NCBI GenBank assembly: GCA_012184525.1
Contig: WOFQ01000009.1
Span: 744,001 to 808,000, forward strand
Length of the DNA stretch: 64,000 bases
Direction: 5' to 3'
Source: Xenoacremonium recifei
Taxonomy: Eukaryota; Ascomycota; Sordariomycetes; Hypocreales; Nectriaceae
This document shows positions 23,837 to 34,426 of this stretch, one piece after another (the first letter of the stretch is position 1; each line of letters starts with the position of its first letter). Under the pieces are notes generated by a model that did no database searches, was not told where the DNA came from, and saw only the letters and a program-made list of their open reading frames with translations. The translations under genes were made by a program, and so were the position numbers.

Positions 23837-25448
23837 ATGGAAGCGGTTGACTCTGGTAACAGGCAAAGGTCCGTCTGAATCCCTCCACCGCGAGCCGTGT
23901 ACTGTGCCGCGCTGTGTCCTTATTACTCCCTCGCTCGCTCTGCCCCTCTCCAATCCAGAATACTGACGTGCCCTCGGCCCTCACAGCGGTCACTTCTCTG
24001 CTACCCAACCCGAGCAGCAGCAGCGTCAACCCGAATACCCTCAGCAACCCTATCACCACTCGTCCTACTCGCGGGAATCTCTCGACAGGTCGTACCGGGA
24101 TCCTGCCGCCATGGCTACGGCAACGCTTCTCACCCCCAGCACTCACTACCCGCCGCAAACCTCCTCCTACTCTGGTTACCCGCACCACGCCGCGGGTGGC
24201 AGCATCTCGAGCATGATCTCCTCCGTGGAGCCTCGCAAGACGGTTGACGACAATGACGCCGCGAGCCGTCAGTCGCTGCCCTCCATCTCCGAGGTCATCT
24301 CAGGCACCAAGCCTGGTTATCCGCCTGCGCCCTCCCTGCCGTCGCCATTCCCGCCAGGTACTCGAGCATATCCTGAAGCCGAGAGGCACGCCTCTCCTCA
24401 GCCTCTGCACCAGGCATACGCTCCCCGCCAGGACGCTCCTTCGACCTACTCGGAGTCCCCTCGGACTGGCTACAGCAGTCGGCCGCCTTTGCCTCCAGTT
24501 GGTACCGACCGCCGTGCGAGCCCGTCCAGCAGGTCGGATCTCTCGTCTCAACATCGCCTCCCGGACCAACAGAACGCCCCCGAGCCTCACTTGAATGGCG
24601 TATACGGGCACCCTATACCACCACCTCTATCCTATCAGACAACCCCTCTCCCACCTGGACAGATGCCACTGCCTGCGTATCCCGTATCGCCTCGACACTC
24701 TATACCATCTCACAACCCCTTCGAACCGAGAACGTCGACTCTTAGCGAAGAATTCGACTTCGGAAACCGAACCCGATACGATGCCACTGTCAACAGACAT
24801 TTTGAGAGCTGGAATTATCAGGACGCTCTGAGCCGAGTATGTATACCCCAATCTCCCTTTAAAGGGATTCTACTAACTAGAGCCCAGATTGGAACTTCAG
24901 CACGAACTATATATAACTTTGCCGAAGCCTACAGCAGAATCGCTCTCGAGCAACACCAGGCGCATACGATCCCCGAGAGATTGCCCACTGAGCGCGAGGT
25001 TGGCGACATGATCGGGAATGTGGAGCATCTCAAGCGCTCGCTAGAGCAAGTGAGAGATGTTGTGATGGCCTCGATCCAGAACGAACGAGCTCGCGAAGGT
25101 GCCAAGTTGAAGAGTCCTTACGATGATGAGCACGACATCCCGATGTATGCGGACAGCATGAAGCCTCAATACGGGATGACTGAGGTTAAGAAGCGACGAG
25201 GAGTAAGTTTTCCCTTCTCCAGGGTTCTCACTTGAGCATTGTGAACTCACAAGTATGTCTAGCGTGCTGCTCCTCCCGGCCGATGCCACAGCTGTAACCG
25301 AATTGATACCCCTGAATGGCGACGCGGACCCGATGGAGCCAGAACGCTCTGTAACGCATGCGGCCTGCACTACGCAAAGCTGGAGCGGAAGCGCCAGATG
25401 GAGGCCAGGTCAATTCGACCCAAGCCTGAAGAGACACTACGACCCTGA
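23837..25448 (+). CDS. nsdD: NsdD-type GATA zinc-finger transcription factor
   Basis: Exons 23837-23868, 23987-24836, 24888-25202 and 25263-25448 join in phase to 460 residues. The C-terminus holds one GATA finger, CX2CX18CX2C, at residues 407-432 (CHSC...CNAC), followed by the basic tail AKLERKRQMEARSIRPKP, which matches the NsdD/SUB-1/LTF1 class. Residues 1-240 are disordered and rich in Pro, Ser and Gln; 250-330 are probably helical. NsdD activates sexual development and restrains conidiation in ascomycetes. Exon 2 is open upstream of the obvious Met at 24111 (coding-like QQPYHHSSYSRESLDRSYRD) to a good acceptor at 23986 with branch CTGAC, so I start at 23837; the donor there (GTCCGT) is weak, and Met53 at 24111 is the alternative start. 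Intron 2 (24837-24887) is 51 nt and stop-free; intron 3 is 25203-25262. The gene stands alone in ~24.6 kb. Confidence 0.85.
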
Positions 25449-27051
25449 ACGGATGGTCGCTAGGGGCTCAAAGTCAGCCACGGAGTCAACCAAGAAATCG
25501 ACAGCCATTCACAATCGACGCTGTGTACCAACCAATCTAGGCGACCTGCTAGGATCGCCTTCCCGCTCGATTTCTCGGTCTTGGCCTCTACCTAGAGCTG
25601 GACAGCCGGAGAGGCCACTCTGACGCCTGCATAGGCAAACGCTGTTCCTCCGGGCACGAACGAGGCCAAGACAGTATTCCAATTAATACCCAACCCTTTC
25701 CCTTTTCAGGACGACGGACCACGGCGTTCTTTTGTATATATGTTTTCTAACCTACCTTACGGATACCTCGGATTTCCTTTTCTCGGTGGACGGCTCCACA
25801 GCATTACAGGCGTTTTACTATCTCTTTACTCTCGATTACTACTACCTTACGGCTTGGTCTACACCAATTTTCTATTTTCCTTGAGTGTGTGCGAGGCGCA
25901 GCACACCTTTAACGTTCGGATTCCTACCTACCTATCTAGACAAAAGAGATTCCTTTGGCGAAGGGACGGAGAGAGAGCTATGCTATCGGGAACGGTGGAG
26001 CAACGGAAAGCAATGAGGGTTGGAATCCCAGCACGGTCTCGTCTTGTTTTGTTCCCTTATTTCCTCATTTTCCTTTTCACTTCCCAAATAGTCGTCTATT
26101 TTTGCTTCTCTCTGAAGGATGTTCACACGCGGAGCAGTGGGGCGACGAAAATTGCAGTCAAAGTTTCTAAAGACGTGGATCCAAGAAAGCGCGAGTTCGG
26201 ATTGGAGGTTGGCCTAGGGATTGTCTCAGATGCTCTGGCTCTTGTGATGGAGGGGAGGAGAAGCGGCTGGCACCGAACAGGGTTATGACATCGTCTGCTT
26301 GCGGTGGCCTGGCACTTGTCACGAAAGGGACGTCAGACGGACGGGAAGGCTAGGCGGTCTATATGCCCTAGCCTGGGCGGGACAGGAGCCGGTTCAGCCT
26401 CAGCCGCTGGATATTGGGGCTGTGGCGAGCAGCTACGGACGGTGTAGCCGAAGTCAACGAGCGCCAGAGAGACAGGGGCAGGCAAGCAAGCTACGACAAA
26501 CGAAGAGGGTGGAAATCGATCTGGAGACGACGCTATGAATGGCTGTCATACCACGCACGATCGATGTCGGCTTGTCTACCGACCTTTGGCGGATCGAAGA
26601 CGGTGGACAACTGGCGGGCTGGACCGGGGTTAGGTGTAGATGGGTGATTGGGAGTGACGGGCACAGGCTAGGCTCATAGAGACCAGAGTCAGGAGCTGAG
26701 AAGACTGGGTTTAACAGTCCAAAATGGAATTAAAGTACAAGATTCAGATACCTCATTCGCCCCATAAGGGACCTTGACGTGAGAGATGCCAGGCTAGTTC
26801 TACAACTATCGCTACTACTGCAAGATATGTGCGTATGAAGTGGTCTTGGGGGGAGCAGATCACCATCATCACTCGGGAGAGCGACCCGGATCCAGCCCGC
26901 AAACCATGTCCATTGGGACGATCAAGAGGCGGGCGGGCGGTCTGGATGGCCAGTCGGGGGTGGGTAGAACAGGAGGCGCCACATCAGACCATGGACTCGG
27001 GCGATGAAGCAGAGCTGGAGTGAGGATCGGGGTCTGACAGCAGCAGGTAGC

Positions 27052-27117
27052 CTTGTGTGTGTCTGTGTCAGTGTTTGTGTGTGTGCGTGTGTAAGTGTAA
27101 GTGTAAGTGTAAATGTG
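27052..27117. repeat. TG-rich microsatellite with GTGTAA units
   Basis: An imperfect (TG)n run is followed by about three tandem GTGTAA units (27087-27112). It lies in the non-coding region downstream of nsdD. Confidence 0.75.
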
Positions 27118-28400
27118 CTGTGAGCTGTACCAGACTACTGCGGTGCTGCTGCAGCCCGTGTTTCTCCTCCTCGTGTGCAGCATGTACGTACATCTGAGGG
27201 GCCAAAAACACTCCCCCAGAAACGCAGGGCGGACACTCCTCAGCTGCGAGATCGCACGCGAGCTGTGGACTCGCCTCTGCTTCTTTTCTTTTTCCTTCCC
27301 TCAGAAGGCGCGTACATACATGAACGCCCTATCGTGACATCAAGGCCAAGGCGAGGGGGGTGGTGGTACGGGACGGGCGTGCGTGACGAGAAGGGGAGGG
27401 GGGGAGATCTGAGGAACGGGTAGCCTGCTTCAGTTCATCGGACACGGGAGCGTGCTTTGTGGCGAGCTGGATTGGGTAAGGGGGTGGGAATAGGGGGGAA
27501 CGGAGAGAGTGTGTGACGTGATGAGGATGGTGGTGACGGAGGAGGTGAGGTTCGATCATGGTGTAGATTGTCTGGGTTGGGTATGGAGTTCGGCATCGCG
27601 AGGTATGGGACGGGCTGAGTTGTCAAGAGAGGAGAGGAGAGTAGAGTTGTGACATAAGCGGACGGCAACGTCCTCACGAGATCAGGTCAGGGGTTGTGAG
27701 GCTCTCCCGACAAGCTTACAGCCTAGGGCGCTCCGTAAATCTCGTATGCGATCCAGCTACGTTCGTAGGCTACAGAACTGCCGCTTCTGCTAGGAGCTTG
27801 CGCGCGCTCGACTCGCCTTGCCTGGGGCAACGTCGTCGCTGATCCTTGTTCGGTCCCGCGTGCCATGGCATGGCCTCTGTCTGTGCCGTGAGCTATCCAT
27901 TCATCCATCCATCTCCTAGCCGCCCAACTAATTACATCCCGTTCCCACATCTGGCCGCCCGCCGCCGTACGGCACATGCCTTTTGTCGGTATACAGACGG
28001 CACAGCACAGCAGACGACGTGAAATGCATGACTAAATAGAAGAAAGAAGGGAAGGGAGACAAGACAGTTACACGCCCCCTCCCGCCTTCGTATCCCTCCG
28101 CCTCCACCCTGTTTCTTTCCTGGCCGTGCCACCTCATCAGAGACATGGCTGCAAGCACGCGATCTGCAGGCTTTCGAGATCTCCTGCTGTGCGCGACGGT
28201 GGCACGGCAGGGTATGGAAAAGGGGAGACGGGGAGGGGGACACGGCGGCCGAGAGACTCTTGTCTGCCGCGTGTCTGCCAGTGCTTGGCTGGACGGGTGC
28301 CGGCTGGGGTTACATGGGCGGTGGAGGAACAACGACGGGGCGGGCTGGATGAGCTGAAGTGTCATTGATTTCTCATTCATGATGCATATGCATGTGCATG

Positions 28401-28421
28401 TTATTGTTGTTGTTGTTGTTG
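28401..28421. repeat. TTG trinucleotide repeat
   Basis: Six to seven TTG units, next to a short CATATGCATGTGCATG alternating run at 28384-28400. Non-coding simple repeat. Confidence 0.75.
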
Positions 28422-28710
28422 GGGGAGATCGGCGCGGTAGACGACATATCACGGGAGCGCTCCGTCGAGACTACTGATGTGGACGAAAGGCACAGCCGCC
28501 TCAAAGAAGCAACTTTGCCACGTTGAGCTGAGCCCGGCACGGGAAGAAACAAGTGCAGCTGTGACAAGTCAAGTTGGCGAAATCTGCAAGGTGCGTCCGC
28601 TGCTGCCCTGGTCTGGCCTAGCCTAGCAGGACAGGACTGGTCTAGACAGAACCGAGCCCCGGGGGGTGACACGCACGATGACGGACGGGTGAAGAGAGAG
28701 AGAAGGGGAG

Positions 28711-28733
28711 AGGCAAGGCAAGGCAAGGCAAGC
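28711..28733. repeat. AGGCA pentanucleotide repeat
   Basis: Four consecutive AGGCA units. Non-coding simple repeat in the gene-free region between nsdD and gsh1. Confidence 0.7.
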
Positions 28734-31043
28734 GAGCGGGTTCGCACTCAGGAAGGATGAGACATGACCAAGCTGCGATGCTCCCCCGGAGAACACTCAC
28801 ACCCAACCAACAGCCCCGGTGAGCCTGCAGCGCCCTCACAGGCTGGTGAAGTGACAAATCCCACCCCAGCCTGCAGATAATAGCGCGCGGAGTGCCGTTG
28901 GTCACCTCTCACATTTTTGTCTCAGCCACCTAACGGGCCCTGCCCTCATTCCTGGGAGACAAAAACCAGCACCCACGTGGAGACGAATTCGCTGACCGAC
29001 GCGGGACAGAGAGAAAGTGTCACGGCGGACGTCCCTGTCCCGTCGAGGAGGAGGAGGAGGAGACTCCCTGCCGCTGCACGATGCTACCCTGCGAGGCGAG
29101 GGGGGGCCTCAGACGAGGCGGGCTGAAGATGGTGGTGGTGGCTGACTGAACGATGCCATCACCCGCCGCCGTTGAAGTCCCAATAACCTTTCGCGCTGGG
29201 CGAGTGTAAGCGTCAGCACCAGCCCCCTATCCCCGCCCTGTCATTCTTTGTTTCTATCTTGTTTCTCTCCTCTTTTGCTTGCGTCGCGGCGGGAGAATTC
29301 CCCGGGAGCGCGCCGCGGGCCTTTTGGTCTGCTAGCTCGCGAGCCCCCCGGCGGAGGTGTGTCTCAGGAGCAAAATTCCCAATTCCACGCTGCGGGAACG
29401 GTAGCCGAGACGATGGGGTTTCTCGCTTTCGCTTCTGTTACTGCTGTCGTTGAATTTTGAGACCGCTTTGCACCGGCTGCCAGGCTTTCCGTCCGTGGTT
29501 GTCGTCGTTGTTGTTGTCGCTGCTGGCCCCAGGTTGGAAGGAGATCGGCGTCGAGATCTCGCAGTTAGCCGGAGTGCCGTGGGCCGGCCGTTGCTAGACT
29601 CCCTTATTTAGTTTCATGGACAGGATCAGGGATGCAACTGCAGCGCAAAAGCTCGTGGGAATCACGCGGGCCACAGGGGGGACCAGCCCGGCCGATCGAT
29701 ATAGTGTCGTTTCTCTCTGCCTGCGAGCTTTTCTGGCAAACCCAGGCAGACAGCGCAGCGCCCTCTTCTCTTCTCTTCTCCAGACTCGGCTTAGAGGCCT
29801 TAACGGCAGAGTGTTGATGACTTGCCTGATTGGGCAATCGGGGCGGCCGGGGCGGTGGCCGGGGATGGCCGGGGCTGAGGCTCCACCATGACGGCATCGG
29901 CGCCGGGGCTGTCACTTCTGCACTGGCGACTGGTTCGTTGGTGATGGTGATGATGGAGTCAAACAAATCAAGCAATCACATTTCTGGGCTCCAGTGGACT
30001 CCCATCGGCGCTCAGCTGCTGGCTGGCTGGCTGGCGCGCTGGCTGGGCGAATGCCACCGCGTTCCAGCGCCTGTGGGGTGCTGCTGGCTTGATATCTCAG
30101 CTGCTCGCTAACCCAAGACCCTGACTGAACTATGTATCTGGACCTCCTCGTCCACAGATAGACAGATTACCTGCACGCGCTTGTGTCGTCCTTACGTAGA
30201 GCCATCGAGTCATCGCCTCAGCCAGCCCAACCTTATCGCGATGCCCTCACCCTCACCCTCAGGACCAACACTCCTCGCCCATCCGCCCCGTCTGAGGCCC
30301 TCCAGCCCGTCTCACCCCCCCATCACATCTCATCACATCTCATCACACCGTCTCCCCCAGACTCCGTCGAATCACCTCGCCGCAAACCCTGGTTCGTGTC
30401 CGTCATCCCCAGCCCGGTTGCGCTGACGCCCCCCCCTCCCCCCCCTCCTAGATCAAGATCGCAATGCAACCTATCTCAATCTCTGCCCTTCCCTCCCGCG
30501 GCTCCGGGCCCGTGATCCTGCTCCATCGCACCGTCGCGCGGGCCTCACCGTCGTTGGGATGTCGATCTCCTCCGTCGTCCAACGGCTTTCAACCTCGCAT
30601 CCCGTCTCGCTCCGAGAGTCTCCAGCGCCGCGTGCGCGCCCTGCATTCACTATGTGCCGTCCGTCCCCACGATTGTGATTGTCGTCGCGATCTCATGTAG
30701 AATTGCTTTTTGTCGTCTCCCCCTAACCTCGCTTACCGTCGCTCTCACATGCTTTTCTTCTTTGCTTCTTCTTCTTCTCTCCCGTAACCTCCGACCCCCC
30801 TCCCTCTCTCCCTCCCTCCCTTACATATCGCGCACGCACTACCAGCCCGTCCCGCGTCGACAGCGGCATCAATCGCAATCCAATAGTGCCTTCGCCCCTC
30901 CTCCTCCTCCGCCCGCGCCGCCCCGCCGTCGGCCGCGCGCGGGAAAACGTGGCGTCCGTCGAACGTTGCTCTTCGCCCTGACCGGTTCGCGCTAAGGCTT
31001 CACCGGTGTGCCGGGTTGGGAGCGCGCGACTTTTTACGGAGTC

Positions 31044-31080
31044 TTGCTGCTGCTACTGTTGCTACTGCTGCTGCTGCTGT
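31044..31080. repeat. CTG/CTA trinucleotide repeat
   Basis: Interrupted (CTG)n run with CTA and TTG variants, about twelve triplets. It does not fall in a supported coding frame. Confidence 0.75.
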
Positions 31081-31926
31081 CTCGCCAGACCCTGCTTGCA
31101 GAGATGCGGATGTTGTTGCTACCGCTGCGAGGGGAGGAGACTCCTGTCAGCTGAATGTCTGAGGCCCCGTGGTGTCTCACTTGCGAGATATTAGCCTGCG
31201 TACCAATGCTACTCTGCACTTTGTTAGTCTCACTCCGTCTTATTATGCCAAAGAAGCAGCTGCCGTAGCTGGACATGTCCCCAATCCTTAGTGAGCCCTT
31301 CACTTCGCCTGTCAGAACAACCATCACCACCGCCAAAACCCCCCACACACGTCGCCAGGCCGAGACACTCTCATCTGGTGGCCCGCGCCAGGGCTGGCAT
31401 GTCCCCAGCACACCACGTTGATACGTAGTTCCAGTTACGTTTTGCTCCCCTGCGTGGCAACTACGGGATACGCGAGCCCTAAGGAGGCCGGGCGGCGGGG
31501 GGGCGCGTGTCTAAGACGGCAGAGGCAGGACTGAGACTTCTGCTGCAGCATCTTCTTCTTGATGCCCAAGCTGGGTGTGAAGTAAAAGTGCATCACCGAA
31601 CCGAACCGCGGGCTGGCATTCCTAGCCCGCGTGCGTGCCGCTCGCCCCCCCTAACCGAGGGCTGGACCAGATATCAGACTATTAGTCCATCACATCGGGT
31701 GAGCGAGGCGAAATGGCGGTGACGGTGCCAGCTGGATGGATGGAGTGCGGCGGCGGAATTGGGAAAAGGTTGGCCGGCGAGGCAAGTCACGAAATGCGTC
31801 GTGATGTACGCCCTCACGACGACGACGATGGTACTCCATAGCATCTAGACCTACTCCAGACTCCGTGTGCTCAGACTCCCTCGCTCGCTGGCTCATCGTG
31901 TGCTGCACCCATCCGTGAGGCGAGCT

Positions 31927-34426
31927 CTATTCGTCGCGGCCGCGGTGCCCTCCCTCGCCGTCTATCCAGTCGCTTTTGCGCTTCAGCGCCCCATTCCCAT
32001 TCTCATTCCCGCTGCCATTCCCAAGCGAAGCCCCGGCGCCGTTCGCCGCCTCGGCCTCCTCCTCCTCGTCGCCGCCGCATCCGCCCCGGAATCCGCCCAG
32101 CAGCCGTGAGAGTCCCGGCACGCCGAGCCCGGCGAAGCCCCGGCCGGCGGCTTCCCGTTCGCCCACGGCGATGACCGCTCCGATGAGGTCGTGCGTGATC
32201 TCTTCGTCGACTACGCTGTCGTGCGCGTACCGCGGGTGCACATCGATGAAGTCGCGGGTCCAGCGCGCCGCAGTGTCGAGCTGTCCGCTGGCACGCTTGC
32301 TGATGAGCTCCAGGTATGTGGCCAGGCGGCACCGCGTCGAGACGTCGACATTGACGCTGTCGAGGTAGCTCTCGACGATTGGTACCAGCCCCGGGAAGTC
32401 GCCGTCAACGCTGCCGTTGATGATCTCATCCACTGTCATCTCGCTATACTCGTCCTCCACGGGGCCGCCAGGGGACGCCGGCCGGCTGGGCATGGCAGAG
32501 CCGGGACGGCTGCCTTCCTCACCCGCGCCGATGACTACTGTGTTGGCTCGCGAGGGCCGTGGCGGGAACGGGTTCTTGCGGAAGTAGAACTTCTCCTTGA
32601 GCACGGCGTCCACGGCGTGAGCACGCTCCATGTTCTCATCGACCTTCTTGATGGGGATGTAAAAGTTGAGATCGAATGACAAGATCGCGCGTGTTACAAG
32701 CACCATGAACACGGAGAAGGCTGCGTTCTCAAAGTCGGTGATCTGGATCTCCATTGACCGGAACTCAACACGCCAGCCGATGCTGTTGTCGGCCGGTGGC
32801 GGCTTGAACCGCATGTGCTGCCAGTTGGTCGACTGGATGTTCTCGAAGTGGTCTGTCTTGGTCAAATCGAGCTCCTGGAGATCCTCCTCGAAGACGACGA
32901 TAGGATCGCGGATGAACAGGTGCGCAAAGTGCGTTGCCAAGAGGTTGTCCATGCCGCCGTCCAGAAGTTGTTGCTTGATCTCCGGATCAACAACCAGGTC
33001 CGGGTCCATATACTCCTTACGAAGTCGCGGGTCCAGCGAGATATACGTAGAGTTCGACGCATATCGCGACTTTGGTATCCTCCAACGATCGTTCTTCAGG
33101 GGCTGCGATGTGTTAGCTCTGCTGGCTATATGCTCAAGCACCGTCGTCTCCTACCTTCTCGCCCAGTTCTTCGGGTGTTCTGCAGTCGACTGCTCGGCTG
33201 ATCTGATTCCACCGTACGTCAGTGTTGGCAAGGAAGCCCTTGTACACAGGCGTCGCTGCCGTCAAGGCGAGCATAATGGGCCCCAACGGGCTTAATTGAT
33301 CATACATCTGCCTCCCCTCGTTGATGTTCTTAGCCTGGAAGGTGATCTGCAAGCAGCAACTCCCCATGCCAAAGGCCATGGCATCCATGTGGATAAAGTT
33401 GTCTGGGGCTGCGCCATTGCGGACATCGTCGTCCTCGGGCCAGTTGTGCATGTCGTAGTTGACAGTCGGGTCCTTCCAGGGGTTGGGCGTGTTCTCGTCG
33501 TGGAAAATGGGTACGTTGACCTGAACCTTTCGACCACGGCGAGAACGGATATTAGCTGCCAGCGTTGGGAAACGGATGTGAGGGTTGGCAATTTCATCGG
33601 GCACGAACTGCGAGCGCAGCTTGGGTCCCGAGGGAGGGTAGTAAGGATCGGTGAACTTTCCAGGAGCACCAATCCGGGGGAACGTAGTCAGAGTGATGGG
33701 ATATTCAGTCGGAAGCATATGCTCCTTGGCAATCTTCCTCCGCAGCTTCATGTCAGGCTCGACATCGAGCAGCTCCTTGAAACCGATGCCCCAGGGTGCG
33801 CCAGGAGTGGCTTCGAGCATGAAGCGTCCGAATTCCGGGTGGAAGACGGGAATCACATGCTCCCTATCTTTATGTCAGAATAGGGGACTATCAAAGGGCA
33901 AGGCTCAAGTTCGTACTTATTGTTCTTCTTCGCGTCTTTGGGGGTGTCCGTCTCATCCCGAAGCTCAGGGACACAGCCGCCCTGCTTGGCAAGCTCCTTG
34001 TCGGCGGCCAGCGCCTCGAGAATCTCAGCCTGCCTCAAGGAGAGCAGTACCTTGGGGTCATCTTTGGAGTATGTCACAACCAGATACTCGACCTGGACAG
34101 TGTTAACGCTAGAAGTGTCGTGCTTTCAGAGAAGACTGACCTCATCCCCCCATAACAGGGCATCTCGCTCTTTTCCCTTGGCCTTATTCCAGATCTCCAG
34201 TAGTTGCTGTACGATCACTGGTTAGCAACGAGCAGTCGTCATCGATGAGTCTATTGGCGTTTGCCAGACATCCTTGACTTACCTTGATACCCCATTCCCG
34301 GACCTGAGGCGCGCGCTTTTTCGCATCCGGCCAGTCGAGGGCCGTGCCTAACGCTCTGTGATAAATTCCCTGGTTAGTGCCACAACGGGTTGTTTTTTCT
34401 CTAGGAGAGACTTACAGCAAGCCCAT
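31927..34426 (-). CDS. gsh1: Glutamate-cysteine ligase (gamma-glutamylcysteine synthetase)
   Basis: Six exons on the minus strand: 34426-34416, 34355-34283, 34206-34141, 34092-33917, 33863-33155 and 33102-31927, giving 736 residues. The product starts MGLLALGTALDWPDAKKRAP and has eukaryotic GCL hallmarks: LLWGDEVEYLVV near residue 50, HPEFGRFMLEATPG, MGSCCLQITFQA and RVEFRSMEIQITDFEN. The enzyme makes gamma-glutamylcysteine from glutamate and cysteine with ATP, the first and limiting step of glutathione synthesis in the cytosol. The first exon is 11 nt. Intron 4 (33916-33864) uses donor GTACGA; without it the frame stops at TGA just after it. The last ~60 residues form a low-complexity acidic and Gly/Asn-rich tail (EEEEAEAANG..., GNGSGNENGNG) longer than in yeast Gsh1. 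The 5' end faces igo1, 3.7 kb away. Confidence 0.95.

Larger units (their letters stand above)
25449..31926. other. 6.5-kb gene-free region downstream of nsdD
   Basis: This begins with a T-rich stretch (25690-25950, including TTTGTATATATG) that is probably the nsdD 3' UTR. No frame beyond it has a recognisable domain. Several simple repeats occur (27052-27117, 28401-28421, 28711-28733, 31044-31080) plus very C/CT-rich + strand tracts at 30290-30530 and 30760-30920. Those tracts resemble fungal promoters/leaders, but no + strand gene follows, since the next gene (gsh1) is on the minus strand and ends at 31927. A non-coding transcript is possible. No transposon signature was seen. Confidence 0.5.

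Noticed and set aside
25740..26288. 182-codon frame after nsdD
   Set aside because: Lies in a T-rich stretch fitting the nsdD 3' UTR; hydrophobic runs derive from poly-pyrimidine sequence, with no coding bias.
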